The notes beneath the pieces are model-generated. The model saw nothing but the letters and a program-made list of their open reading frames with translations. It made no database searches and was not told the origin of the DNA. Shown here in pieces: positions 1 to 9,042 of a DNA stretch of 64,000 bases. Every line of letters begins with the position of its first letter. Within the stretch, counting starts at the first letter, position 1. A program made the position numbers and the translations under genes. The stretch comes from Saccharopolyspora spinosa NRRL 18395 (GTDB lineage Bacteria > Actinomycetota > Actinomycetes > Mycobacteriales > Pseudonocardiaceae). Where the stretch lies: positions 2,160,014 through 2,224,013 of the forward strand of contig NZ_GL877879.1 of assembly GCF_000194155.1 (NCBI RefSeq). Direction: 5' to 3'.

Positions 1-854
1 GCGTCCTCGACCAGCGCGTGGTTGGCCGCTGAATTCTGCCCGGCGTCGTAGACCACGGTCAGCGACTCGACCTGTGCGGTCAGGTCCTGGTAGCGGGCCA
101 CCAGTTCGTCGATGACGGTGCTGAACTGGGTGACATCCGGGCGGTCCCCGCCGTAGGCGTGGGACACCACCGGGATCCCGGCGTCGCGGGTCACCACCAG
201 GCCCAGCCCGACCAGGCGCAGGTCAGTGCGTTTCTGCTTGGCCTTGCCGCGCTGCGCGATCGGCGCCCGGTCGTTGCCGGTGTCGATGAACGTGGCGAAG
301 TTGGTCATGTCCAGCACCAGACCGGACACATCCAGCTCGAACTCGGTGACCATCCGCCGCCCGAGTTCGGTCTCGATCCGGCGCAGGTCGTCCTCGCCAA
401 GTCTGTCCATGGCCTTCCAGAACCGGCGATGGTCCAGCGCCGCGTGCGGGATCTTCACCCAGCGTGAACCGGCCGTAGTGGCCCACCAGTCAGCGAACGC
501 GGCCTTGGAACACGGAGCCATGATCCGGTTCGCCGTGGCCAACGCCAGATAGGTCCCGACCGTGGCGGTGGCGTCCGAGCGGCGCGACACGACCTCATCA
601 ACCACCCCGGCCACATCCAGGCGCTCCAGCATCGACCAGACCCCGGCAAGGTCCCCGAACCGTTTGTGCTGGGTCCGGACCGGTTCACCCGCCGATGCCC
701 CGGTCAGTTTGGCCATCACTTCCTCGGCGCTGCCCAGGTACTGCTGGGACACGATCCGTGGTTTGCCGTCCACCCTGGCGGACTCCACCAGGTAGTAGTA
801 GGTCTTCCCACCCTGGCGTTTCCCCACGATCGAAGGCATATCTAGGTAATACAT
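1..854 (-). CDS. IS1634-like DDE transposase, 3' end outside the window
   Basis: Cut-and-paste transposase, N-terminal about 280 residues only; the gene runs off the window start. The protein opens with SIVGKRQGGKTYYYLVE-type sequence followed by VDGKPRIVSQQYLG, which is the typical N-terminus of IS1634/IS4-superfamily transposases. Two candidate catalytic aspartates are visible, in LDMTNFATFID and in VYDAGQNSAANH; the final Glu region lies outside. Two starts are possible, ATG at 854 (MYYLDMPSI) or ATG at 839 (MPSIVGKR); neither has a clear ribosome binding site. The element sits directly against the truncated beta-lactamase relic, so it, or a relative, probably caused that truncation. I did not find a terminal inverted repeat because the other end is not in view. 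Confidence 0.85.
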   Translation of the reverse strand, partial: MYYLDMPSIVGKRQGGKTYYYLVESARVDGKPRIVSQQYLGSAEEVMAKLTGASAGEPVRTQHKRFGDLAGVWSMLERLDVAGVVDEVVSRRSDATATVGTYLALATANRIMAPCSKAAFADWWATTAGSRWVKIPHAALDHRRFWKAMDRLGEDDLRRIETELGRRMVTEFELDVSGLVLDMTNFATFIDTGNDRAPIAQRGKAKQKRTDLRLVGLGLVVTRDAGIPVVSHAYGGDRPDVTQFSTVIDELVARYQDLTAQVESLTVVYDAGQNSAANHALVED

Positions 855-911
855 CAACCCGGTATGAAACCCAAGCACCACAACGCAAGACACGCCGATG
901 AATCACGTAGC

Positions 912-1440
912 GGGGAAACTCAGGCTAGGCTGCGCTCGTAAGCCGTCAGCCGGGCCAGGCCGGGCCGGACCGGCGAGCTCGCGGAGGAGGAGGTTTCCCG
1001 CCGTGCCGTCGCTGTAGCGGACTGTGGCGTCGCACAGCTCGCGGATCGTCATCCCCGTGTCCACGTGCGGCTCGGCGACGACGGAGCTCTTCATGAGATC
1101 GCCCTTGCTGTACCTGACGACCTCATCCAGGTGCGACATCGGCTTGTGGCGCAGGACCGCTGCTGCCGCCAGCGCCTTGAACGCCGAGCAGAACGCGAAT
1201 CGTTCATCCGCCCGGTGGGCGATGGTGGCGCCTGTGCCCGTGTTGAGGGCGTAAACCCCCAGGCGCGCGGCGAACTTCCGCTCCAGCTCGACAAGCGATC
1301 ACCGCCCGGGGCGACGGGAGCGGAGGTAAGCGGCGGTGTGCTCGACCCGGCCGGATCGCACGCCGCCACCACGGGAAGCGGCCAGCAGCGCACCAGGATC
1401 GCCCGACGTCCGATGCGGATTTCCCGGTGTTGCAACGAAG
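912..1440 (-). pseudogene. class A beta-lactamase relic, frameshifted and truncated
   Basis: Remains of a serine beta-lactamase. A lipoprotein-like signal (PVVAAC, near 1310-1435) is in one frame. The body is in a second frame from about 1295, with [17 protein letters not shown], the SxxK active-site motif as SAFK, and the SDN loop as YSDG in the stretch [20 protein letters not shown] third frame carries LTAYERSLA before a stop at about 930. The Glu166 and KTG regions are missing. At least two frameshifts and loss of the C-terminal half make it non-functional. The break coincides with the flanking IS1634-like transposase. Family assignment is from motif order; exact ends are approximate. Confidence 0.75.
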
Positions 1441-2079
1441 TTCTCCGTTCGAGTCGACGACCGGGATTCCGGCCCGACGCCAATCAAGCAGCACTCCGCT
1501 CGATAGCGCCAATCCGAGACGCACTGCTGCGCGATAGCCGTTCGATATGGCCGCGGTTGCAGCTTGGTCGCCGCGCTCGGACGGCGCGCGAAGTTCGCCC
1601 ACACCCCGCCGGAGCGCAGTCCGGTGACGAAGTCCGCGATCGCAGCGCGGTACTCCGCCCGGCACCATCCGACTCGAGCAAGATGATCTGCAACACATCT
1701 GACCACGCAGCGGCAGATCATGCCGACTGACCGGAAATCACCTGCACGACATCAACTTCAGAATTTGCGAAAAAATAGCAGGAAATAAGCCGTCTAATTC
1801 GTTTTCCGCGAACCATCGCCGACCACGTACCGACCACCCATTTAGCCGTATTGACGCGGCTAAACAGACTCATAGACTCGTGCACCGATCCAGTTCACGT
1901 CCCAGAGCATCAGGTGTGGAAGCACTTCACGACCGCGCAGTACGAAGCCACGCCAGCTGATCCGACTTCCTCTGCACAGCAACAAATCCAGCATTCGCGA
2001 AAGAGAGCAAGAATTCGTCGTCGAGCGCGCCCGCAACCGGCAAGCGTCTCGACATGCACCCAATCCGGAGGTTCGTGAC
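1441..2079. other. spacer without a convincing gene
   Basis: Open frames here carry no recognisable domain and have poor codon bias. The part from about 1730 to 2060 is richer in A/T than its surroundings and presumably holds the promoter of the downstream encapsulin operon; no clear -35/-10 pair was identified. Confidence 0.5.
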
Positions 2080-3471
2080 GTGTCGTCACCCGGTGCCGAA
2101 CCGTTCTTGTCCCTGCAAACCCAAGCGGCGCGGCTGCTCGCCACCACGACGAAGACGCCGCCGCAGATGCAGTCCATCAGCTCCCGGAACCTGCTCAAAC
2201 GGCTCCCGTGGATCACCGTCTCCAGCGGCACGTACCGGGTCAACCGGCGCTTGCAGATCAAGGTGGGCCGAGGTCGCGTGTCCTTCGTCCAGGACGGCGC
2301 CGACGTCCGCATCATCCCGCACACGCTCACCGAACTCGCCGCGCTGAGGGGCTACAGCGGCACCGGCGTCCTGGAACGCCTCGCGGGCTTGTTCACGGTC
2401 CGCCAGGTCACGCAGGGAGAGGTGCTGGCGGAAGAAGGCCAGCCGATCCGGGAAGTGTTCGTCGTCGCCCACGGCCGGGTCGAGCGCCTCGTGACCGGCG
2501 AGTACGGCACCGTCGACCACCTCGGGGTGATCACCGACGGAGACCAGGTCGGTGACGAAGCCGTCGGAGTCGAAGACCCCACGTGGTCGGCGACACTGCG
2601 GTGCTCCACCGCGGGCACGATCATGGTCCTGAACTGGGACTCCCTGCTCGAGCTCCTCAACGGCGAGGAGGGCCTGCGCACGCACTTGGAGGGCTTCGCC
2701 CGGCGTCGCGCGCTGCCGCAGAACCGCAGGGGCGAAGCCGAAATCGCGCTCTCCGCGGGCCACGAAGGCGAAGCGCTGGTCCCGGGGACCTTCGTCGACT
2801 ACGAGCTCTCGCCGCGTGAGTACGAGCTGTCGCTGACCCAGACGATCCTGCGGATCCACACCCGAGTCGCCGACCTCTACAACGACCCGATGAACCAGGT
2901 CGAGGAACAGCTCCGGCTCACGGTGGAGGAGATCCGCGAAACCCAGGAGCGCGAGCTGCTGCACAACCCGGATTTCGGGCTGCTGCACAACACCTCCTAC
3001 GACCAGCGCATCTCCACCCGCACCGGCCCGCCGACGCCCGACGACATGGACGACCTGCTGTCGATGCGCCGGTCGACGGACGCGTTCTTCGCGCACCCGA
3101 AGGCGATCACGGGGTTCCTGCGGGAGTGCAACCGGCGCGGGCTGGCGGTGGATGCGACCACGCTCGACGACGGGTCGAAGGCCCTGTCTTGGCGCGGCGT
3201 CCCGGTCTTCCCGCTGGGCAAGATCGGCATCAGCGACCACAACACCACAGCGATCATCGCCATGCGGCGCGGTGAAGACCGGCAGGGAGTCGTGGGCCTG
3301 CTGCCGGCCGCGCTGCCAGATGAAACGCAGCCCGGTTTGAACGTCCGCTTCATGGGCATCAGCGACCAGGCCATCCTGCGTTACCTCGTGACCGCTTACT
3401 ACAGCGTCGCTCCCCTGGTCCCGGATGCGATCGGGCTGCTGGAGCACGTGGAAATCGGCCGGGAGTCCTGA
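2080..3471 (+). CDS. family 2B encapsulin shell protein with cyclic-nucleotide-binding-like domain
   Basis: Shell protein of a protein nanocompartment that encloses a terpene cyclase. The 463-residue protein has an HK97-fold encapsulin body split by a cNMP-binding-like insert at about residues 95-215 (VRQVTQGEVLAEEGQPIREVF, then GDQVGDEAVG), the arrangement that defines family 2B encapsulins. The C-terminal part (NTTAIIAMRRGEDRQGVVGL) also matches the family. The GTG start at 2080 has GGAGG nine bases upstream. The stop overlaps the ATG of the terpene cyclase (TGATG), so shell and cargo are translationally coupled, as expected for this system. Family knowledge links this gene pair to 2-methylisoborneol production; whether the insert binds a nucleotide cannot be told from sequence. 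Confidence 0.9.
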   Translation: MSSPGAEPFLSLQTQAARLLATTTKTPPQMQSISSRNLLKRLPWITVSSGTYRVNRRLQIKVGRGRVSFVQDGADVRIIPHTLTELAALRGYSGTGVLERLAGLFTVRQVTQGEVLAEEGQPIREVFVVAHGRVERLVTGEYGTVDHLGVITDGDQVGDEAVGVEDPTWSATLRCSTAGTIMVLNWDSLLELLNGEEGLRTHLEGFARRRALPQNRRGEAEIALSAGHEGEALVPGTFVDYELSPREYELSLTQTILRIHTRVADLYNDPMNQVEEQLRLTVEEIRETQERELLHNPDFGLLHNTSYDQRISTRTGPPTPDDMDDLLSMRRSTDAFFAHPKAITGFLRECNRRGLAVDATTLDDGSKALSWRGVPVFPLGKIGISDHNTTAIIAMRRGEDRQGVVGLLPAALPDETQPGLNVRFMGISDQAILRYLVTAYYSVAPLVPDAIGLLEHVEIGRES

Positions 3472-4532
3472 TGATCGAGCTCGTCGAGCACGAAACCCCC
3501 GTCCCGTTCCAGCAACCGCACAGCGGGGGCGTCCAGGGAACGAGCGCGTGCGTTCCACCGGGACGGCAGCGGAAGACGACCGTCCTGCACTGTCCGCCGC
3601 CACCACCCGAACGCCCGGAGATCGCGGCGGAGATCAACCACCGCACCGTCGCGTGGCTCATCGAGCTCGGCCTGGGCAGCGAGGAGAACATCGCCGGCGT
3701 CGACAAGCACGATCCGGGACGCGGCATCACGTTGTGCCACCCGGGAAGCGAGGACGTCGAACGCATGACGGTCGCGGCGAAGATGATTGTGGCCGAAACG
3801 GCGGTGGACGACTACTTCTGCGAAACCAACAGCCGCCGCGATGCCCACGACCAGTCGATCGGGCCGAACCTGTCGCTGACGCAGTCCGCGATCGACGCGC
3901 CGTGCCTGACTCCCACCTACCAGGCGTTGTGGGAGAAGCGCCGCGACAACCACCCGGTGCTGCGCGCCCAACACGAGGCGTTCAACGACATCAAGCAGAT
4001 CAGCAGCCCGGCGCAGGCCCAACGCGTCCGCCACGACATCGCCCAGCTCTACCTGGGCTACAACGCCGAGAACGGGTGGCGCACGATCAACCGGCTTCCG
4101 CCGGTCTGGCAGTACCTCGCCAACCGGCAGATGAACTCGTTCCGCCCCTGCCTCAACCTCACCGACGTCCTCGACGGCTACGAAATCCCGTCGGAGCTGT
4201 TCACCCACCCCCTGGTGCAGGACTGCATCGCGCGGGCATCGCTGATCGCCACCCTCTACAACGACCTGGCCGGCTGCGAGCGGGAGATCCGCGATCACGG
4301 CCTGCCATTCAACCTGCCGGCCGTGATCGCCGCGGAAGAGCACATCCCGCTCGACGAGGCGTTCATCAAGGCCTGCGACATCCACAACGAGCTGATCCGG
4401 GCGTTTGAGGAGGACACCGCGCGCGCCGCAGCCGCGCTCCCGGCCCCGGCAGTCGCCCGCTACCTGACCGGACTGTGGTCATGGCTCGCGGGAAGCCGCC
4501 ACTGGCATTTCACCACCGCACGGCACGCCTGA
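3471..4532 (+). CDS. 2-methylisoborneol synthase-like terpene cyclase, encapsulin cargo
   Basis: Class I terpene cyclase expected to convert 2-methyl-GPP to the earthy odorant 2-methylisoborneol. The 353-residue protein has a proline-rich, probably disordered N-terminus of about 45 residues (the likely cargo-loading segment), then the Mg-binding DDYFCE motif at residue 113 and the second metal motif at about 264 as NDLAGCERE. The usual NSE serine (NDxxSxxxE) is glycine here, which is unusual and could affect metal binding. The C-terminal Trp/His/Arg-rich stretch (RHWHFTTARH) matches the family. ATG overlaps the encapsulin stop; the C-methyltransferase follows 17 bases later. Confidence 0.88.
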   Translation: MIELVEHETPVPFQQPHSGGVQGTSACVPPGRQRKTTVLHCPPPPPERPEIAAEINHRTVAWLIELGLGSEENIAGVDKHDPGRGITLCHPGSEDVERMTVAAKMIVAETAVDDYFCETNSRRDAHDQSIGPNLSLTQSAIDAPCLTPTYQALWEKRRDNHPVLRAQHEAFNDIKQISSPAQAQRVRHDIAQLYLGYNAENGWRTINRLPPVWQYLANRQMNSFRPCLNLTDVLDGYEIPSELFTHPLVQDCIARASLIATLYNDLAGCEREIRDHGLPFNLPAVIAAEEHIPLDEAFIKACDIHNELIRAFEEDTARAAAALPAPAVARYLTGLWSWLAGSRHWHFTTARHA

Positions 4533-4549
4533 CGAAGGGAACACTGACA

Positions 4550-5407
4550 ATGACCGAGACGACCTACCGGACCACCCCCGCCACCAGCGTGTACCAAGGC
4601 AGCATCGCGAACTACTGGAACCAGGAGGCCAACCCGGTCAACCTCGAACTCGGCGAGGTCAGCGGCTACTTCCACCACCACTACGGCATCGGTGAGCCCA
4701 ACTGGTCGGTCGCCGAAGGCGACCCCGGAACCATCCGCGAACGCATCACCCGGGAACTGCACCGCCTGGAAGGCCAGCAAGCCGAATTCCTGCTCGACCA
4801 TCTGGGGAAGGTCTCCCCGGGGCAGCGGATCATGGACGCCGGGTGCGGGCGCGGCGGCTCCAGCTTCCTGGCCCACGAACGGTTCGGCTGCGCGGTGGAC
4901 GGCATCTCGATCTCGCGCAAGCAGGTCGACTTCGCAAATGCCCAAGCGCGGCAACGCGAAGTCGCCGACAAGGTCGCGTTCCACCAGCTGAACATGCTCG
5001 ACACCGGGTTCGAAACCGGCAGCATGCAGGCGATCTGGAACAACGAGTCCACGATGTACACCGACCTGAACGACCTCTTCAGCGAGCACTCCCGGCTGCT
5101 GGCGCGCGGCGGTCGGTACGTGACGATCACCGGCTGCTACAACGACGTCTACGGCCTGCCGTCCCGCGCGGTCTCCACGATCAACGCGCACTACATCTGC
5201 GACATCCACCCCCGCTCCGGCTACTTCCGCGCGATGGCCGCGAACCGGCTGGTGCCCGCCGCCGTGGTGGACCTGACCGAGGCGACCCTGCCCTACTGGC
5301 GCCTGCGCGCCCAATCACCCCTGGTGACGGGGATCGAGGAGGCGTTCATCGAGGCGTACGAGAACGGCAGCTTCCAGTACATGCTCATCGCCGCCGATCG
5401 CGTGTAA
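4550..5407 (+). CDS. geranyl diphosphate 2-C-methyltransferase
   Basis: SAM-dependent methyltransferase that adds a methyl group at C2 of geranyl diphosphate, the committed step to 2-methylisoborneol. The 285-residue protein has the SAM motif I as MDAGCGRGGSS at about residues 95-105, preceded by SPGQR, and the family-specific YWNQEANPVNLELGEVSGYFHHHYG near the N-terminus. The ATG at 4550 is preceded by GAAGGGA; an upstream in-frame start would read into the cyclase gene and is less likely. It is the third gene of the encapsulin operon, and a strong hairpin follows its stop. Family identity rests on motifs plus context. Confidence 0.9.
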   Translation: MTETTYRTTPATSVYQGSIANYWNQEANPVNLELGEVSGYFHHHYGIGEPNWSVAEGDPGTIRERITRELHRLEGQQAEFLLDHLGKVSPGQRIMDAGCGRGGSSFLAHERFGCAVDGISISRKQVDFANAQARQREVADKVAFHQLNMLDTGFETGSMQAIWNNESTMYTDLNDLFSEHSRLLARGGRYVTITGCYNDVYGLPSRAVSTINAHYICDIHPRSGYFRAMAANRLVPAAVVDLTEATLPYWRLRAQSPLVTGIEEAFIEAYENGSFQYMLIAADRV

Positions 5408-5432
5408 CCCGACGCCGCCTGCTGTGCCGTTC

Positions 5433-5486
5433 GCCGGCCGTGCGTCTTTTGGGCTGCCATAGCTGCCCAGTAGACGCACGGCCGGC
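5433..5486 (+). terminator. hairpin terminator after the 2-MIB operon
   Basis: A perfect 15-bp inverted repeat (arms 5433-5447 and 5472-5486, GCCGGCCGTGCGTCT type) closes a 24-nt loop that itself contains GGGC/GCCC pairing. It starts 25 nt after the methyltransferase stop. There is no U-tract, as is common in actinobacteria. Confidence 0.75.
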
Positions 5487-5509
5487 GGGGTTACCGGCAC
5501 CGCTCGTGA

Positions 5510-5830
5510 AGTCCGCACGGCGTAGGGCAGTTCGATGGGCGCCGGCCAGATTGCGGCGACGGACGAGACGTTGACGATCGAGCCACCGTCGCCCTCGGCA
5601 ATTCGGGTGCCGATCAGCGCGGCGAGCCGGAACGGTCCCGAGGTCACTGCGAGCACCCTGTCCCACAACGCTTCGCTGACCTGGTCGAGACTCGGGTAGA
5701 GCGACGAGAGACCGGCGTTGTTGATCAGCCTCGCCCCTGCCGAATTCGCCGTAGGCGCGTTCGACGAGGGTGCCGCGCTGGTCCCAGTGACTTACGTTGC
5801 AGGCCACGGGGAGTGCGCGCACGCCACGGT
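5510..5830 (-). pseudogene. short-chain dehydrogenase relic, N-terminal/central part
   Basis: The minus strand reads VSHWDQRGTLVERAYGEFGR, then after a one-frame shift LINNAGLSSLYPSLDQVSEALWDRVLAV and GGSIVNVSSVAA, the NNAG and catalytic-Ser regions of an SDR. The Rossmann GxxxGxG start and the YxxxK segment are missing (the sequence stops being SDR-like after PYAV). The matching C-terminus is found on the opposite strand immediately beside it, so this gene was broken by an inversion as well as a frameshift. Confidence 0.75.
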
Positions 5831-5912
5831 GTCGCTGCTGATGCAGGCGGCGTCGTTCATCACAGGCGCGGTGCGGGCCGTGGACGGTGGACTGACGATC
5901 CGCAACGCCTGA
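5806..5912 (+). pseudogene. short-chain dehydrogenase C-terminal relic, inverted
   Basis: Plus-strand fragment ending in MQAASFITGAVRAVDGGLTI and a stop, the conserved SDR C-terminus (ASFITG...VDGG). It lies head-to-head with the N-terminal/central SDR fragment on the minus strand; the two together would make roughly one SDR gene, lacking the central YxxxK part. No start codon or upstream coding sequence belongs to it. Confidence 0.7.
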
Positions 5913-5917
5913 CGCCC

Positions 5918-6661
5918 CTACGAGCGGCGGCGGGGTTTCCCGCGCTTGCCACCCTTGGGCGCGCCGGAACGCCGGTTCCCGCCGGTCGGCTTGCGGGTGG
6001 CGGGCTTCTTCGCGTCGCCAGCGGGACGCTTGGACTTCGGCAGGGTCGGCGGACGCCCGCGTGTGCTGTTGACCGTTCGCCCACGGACGATTCCGATGAA
6101 CTGCTCCATCAAGTCGGTGGTCTCGCCTTCCAGCCACGACAGCGCGACGCTCGACTGCGGGACGTCCGCGAGCGGCCGGTGGGTGAGGTCCTTGCGGTGG
6201 TGCAGGCGGGCGAGCGACTGCGGGACGACGAGCAGCCCCACTCCGGCCGCCACCAGTTCGATGGCAGCCGCGGTCGTTGCCGGGCGCTCGATCGCCGGCC
6301 GTCCGGGCGGCTGTTCCCAGTCGAGGGTGTCGTCGAGCGGGTGCAGGACGATGTCGTCGGCTAGGTCGTCTGGCGACACCTCTTCGGCCGCGGCCACGAC
6401 GTGGTCCTTCGGGACCACGACCACCGTCGTCTCGGTGTAGAGGGGGATCGCGTGCAGCCCCGTCCGGTCCGTCGGGAACCGGAGGAGGGCCGCGTCGGCG
6501 TCGCCGTCACGCACCACGCCGGCGGCTTCGGCGGCGGACACCTGGACGAGGTTCAGCGGGACCTCTGGCGATCGTTCGTCCCAGATCCGCGCCCACTTGC
6601 CGGGTGTCACCCCCGGGACGTACGCGAGCGTGAACGACGGAGATCCGTCCGAGGCTGTCAC
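5918..6661 (-). CDS. LysR-type substrate-binding domain protein without DNA-binding domain
   Basis: 247 residues. The first about 200 match a LysR effector-binding domain (FTLAYVPGVTPGKWARIW, DAALLRFPTDRTGLHAIPLY, then ELVAAGVGLLVVPQSLARL), but no N-terminal winged helix is present: the ORF starts right at the domain. The last about 45 residues are strongly basic (KSKRPAGDAKKPATRKP... KRGKPRRRS), reminiscent of an AT-hook or nonspecific nucleic-acid-binding tail. It is divergent from the DUF5997 gene with about 60 bp between starts. Similar pairs are common in actinomycetes; the function is unknown. It could sense a ligand and act through its basic tail, but that is inference. Confidence 0.8.
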   Translation of the reverse strand: MTASDGSPSFTLAYVPGVTPGKWARIWDERSPEVPLNLVQVSAAEAAGVVRDGDADAALLRFPTDRTGLHAIPLYTETTVVVVPKDHVVAAAEEVSPDDLADDIVLHPLDDTLDWEQPPGRPAIERPATTAAAIELVAAGVGLLVVPQSLARLHHRKDLTHRPLADVPQSSVALSWLEGETTDLMEQFIGIVRGRTVNSTRGRPPTLPKSKRPAGDAKKPATRKPTGGNRRSGAPKGGKRGKPRRRS

Positions 6662-6721
6662 GAGGCCAGATTACCGGGCGTGACCGCAGGCAGCGCACGC
6701 GCGGTCGATACCCTTGAGGGC

Positions 6722-7114
6722 ATGACGTCGCACAAGACCCCTCAGACGATGAAGCCCGCGACCGCGGCGAGGAAGCTGAACGTGTACCTCGAAGCCACCC
6801 CCGGGGAGTTCCAGGAGGGTGTCGTCTCGCGCGACGAGTTGAACGCCCTGCAGGCCAACCCGCCGGAGTGGCTGCGGGATCTGCGCCGCAACGGCCCGCA
6901 CCCGCGGCAGGTCGTCGCGGCGAAGCTGCGCATCTCCATCGGCGGTCTCGCGCGTGGCGGCATCACCGACCCGCTCACCACTGAGCAGATCGAAGCGCTG
7001 AAGACAGCAGACCCGGAGTGGCTCCAGCAGGAACGTGCCACTCAGGCCGAGGCCCAGAAGGAAGCCGAGCGCATCAAGGAGAAGAAGGCGGCCCGCCGCC
7101 CGCGTTCCTGGTAG
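6722..7114 (+). CDS. DUF5997 family protein
   Basis: Small 130-residue protein (MTSHKTPQTMKPATAARKLN at the start, then GVVSRDELNALQANPPEWLRDLRRNGPHPRQVVAAKL) matching actinobacterial DUF5997. The C-terminal third is a charged helix (QAEAQKEAERIKEKKAARR). The function is not known. ATG at 6722 follows a GAGGGC ribosome-binding-like sequence. It is transcribed divergently from the LysR-domain protein and probably shares its control region. Confidence 0.82.
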   Translation: MTSHKTPQTMKPATAARKLNVYLEATPGEFQEGVVSRDELNALQANPPEWLRDLRRNGPHPRQVVAAKLRISIGGLARGGITDPLTTEQIEALKTADPEWLQQERATQAEAQKEAERIKEKKAARRPRSW

Positions 7115-7189
7115 CAGCACCAGACCCGCTCAACGCGGCGCGCCGGCGAGCAGGCCCCGGCGCGCCAGCGTGCCGATCAACGCTGGTCA

Positions 7190-7410
7190 CCGCGCCGAGA
7201 CAGCGCAGGGCCAAGCCGCTGGGCGGGAGCTGCCCAGCGGTCACCACGATCGCTGAAAGCGCGAACAGCCAGCCCGATGCGCTGTCGTCCCCGGTCGCGC
7301 GAACGACTTCGCGGGGTAACGCCAGGTACCGCTGGTTGTAGGCGACGAGCTGCCCGCTGTAGCTGGCGGCGAACCAGCAGAAGATCCGGTTCGCCACGAC
7401 CTCCCGCCAC
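7190..7410 (-). pseudogene. MFS transporter fragment
   Basis: About 70 residues in one minus frame read VVANRIFCWFAASYSGQLVAYNQRYLALPREV, then GDDSASGWLFALSAIVVTAGQLP, which is the segment of a major facilitator superfamily pump around two adjacent helices. Both ends are lost, with no start and no remaining helices, so it is a relic. Confidence 0.65.
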
Positions 7411-7606
7411 CCGGAGAACAACGGACCGGCGCGATTAGCAACGACGCGTTCTTCTTCGGAGTGCTGCCAGGGCTCAACGAGACCGCAAGCCATTTCGGCG
7501 AGCCTCGTCGGACTCAGCATGCGCGCCGTCGGCGACCTGACCGGTGCCTACCCGATCTGATCCTGCCCACCGAAGCATTTCCAGCACTCCGCACAAATCA
7601 CTCCGG

Positions 7607-9042
7607 TCACGGTCCGCTACGACGGTGTGCGCCGCCGCGCAGGTACTTCAAGGCTCGGGCCGCGGCTTGGGCGCCGCAGATGCCGTGAGCGCCCGGCCCG
7701 GGAGGTGTGGCCGCCGAGCACAGAAAGTGCCCGGGCACGCCGACGTCGTAGGGGGTGAAGGTGGTGCGGGGCCCGAACACGAGTTGGGGGACGTTCTTCG
7801 CCCCCGTGACGACGTTGCCGCCGATGTAGTTCGGGTTGTGCTCGGCCAGATCGTGCGTGGTGCGCACAGCAGTGCCGACAATCCGCTCCCGGAAGCCGGG
7901 GGCGAAGCGCTCGAGCTGCGCGATGATCGCTTCGGTCGCGTCGGCGGTGTATCCGCGAGGCACGTGGGCGTAGCTCCACACCGGATGCACGTTTCCGACC
8001 GAGCGTTGCGGGTCGGCCAGGTACTGCTGCCCGACGAGCACGAACGGCCGCTGCGGCATCCGTCCGGCGTGGATCTCCCGCTCGGTCGCGGCGATCTCGG
8101 CGAACGATCCTCCGATGTGGACGGTGCCCGCCCGGCGCGCCCACTCGGCCGTCCAGGGCACGCCGCCCTCGACCGCGAAGTCGACCTTGAACGCGCCCGG
8201 CCCGTACCTGAACCGCCGGTAGGCCCGGGCGATGCGCGGCGGCAGCCGATCCCCCAGGATGCGGGCCACTCCGGTCGGCGCGAGGTCGAACATCGTCACG
8301 TCGGCGTCCGGCAGGCCGGAAGTGGACCGCACCCGGACGCCGGTCTCGATCTTGCCGCCAAGATCGAGCAGCAGCGCCGCCATCGCATGGGCGATCGACC
8401 GGGAGCCACCGGCCGCGACCGCCCAGCCATGCCGATGCCCCGCGGTCAGGATCCCCAGCCCGATGCTGGAGCTCAGCGGGCGGTCCAGCGGGCGGAAGGC
8501 GTGCAATGCGGCCCCGCCGAACAGGGCCTTCGCCTTCTCCCCCGCGAAGGCCTTCGCCAGCACCGATGCCGGCATCAGGGCCGGAATCCCGAAGCGGGCG
8601 AGCCGCAACGGGTGGTGCGGGATGCGCAGCAGCGGTCCGAGGATGTCCTCCGACAGCGCGTCGTAACCCGCCGAAGGGCCAGCGAACAGGCGCGACCAGC
8701 GGGCACCGTCCTTGCCGAGTCCAGCAGCGGTCTCGGCGACAGAGCGGTGCAGCACCCCGGCAGTGCCGTCGTCGAGCGGATGCGCGCAGTCGATTTCCGG
8801 CAGCCGCCACTCCAAGCCGTAGCGGGCCAGATCGAGGCTCGCCAAGAAGCTAGACCCGACGGCCAGCGGGTGAACTGCCGAGCACTGGTCGTGGATCAGC
8901 CCGGGCAGGATCGCTTCGGCGGAACGGGTGCCACCGCCTCCCCGGCGGCCTCCAGCACGGTGACCTGCACCCCCGCCCGGGCCAGGGCGACGGCGGCGGC
9001 GAGCCCGTTGGGGCCGCTGCCCACCACAACCGCCGTGCTCAT
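7607..9042 (-). pseudogene. FAD-dependent phytoene-desaturase-like oxidoreductase with one frameshift
   Basis: NAD(P)/FAD-dependent amine oxidase/phytoene desaturase family. ATG at 9042 with GGGAG upstream opens STAVVVGSGPNGLAAAVALARAGVQVTVLEAAGEA (FAD-binding GxGxxG). The frame then shifts by one base near 8935, because the next conserved stretch GGTRSAEAILPGLIHDQCSAVHPLA is in another frame that stays open to a stop at 7607. The rest is full length and well conserved, including the C-terminal GVPGHFLCSAATPPGPGAHGICG flavin motif. So there is a single missing base in about 1.4 kb: either a recent pseudogene or a sequencing error. The substrate is unknown; no carotenoid genes are adjacent. 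Confidence 0.8.

Noticed and set aside
2086-3606. 506-codon minus-strand frame opposite the encapsulin
   Set aside because: Antisense of a conserved gene with Arg/Ala/Pro-rich translation and no domain.
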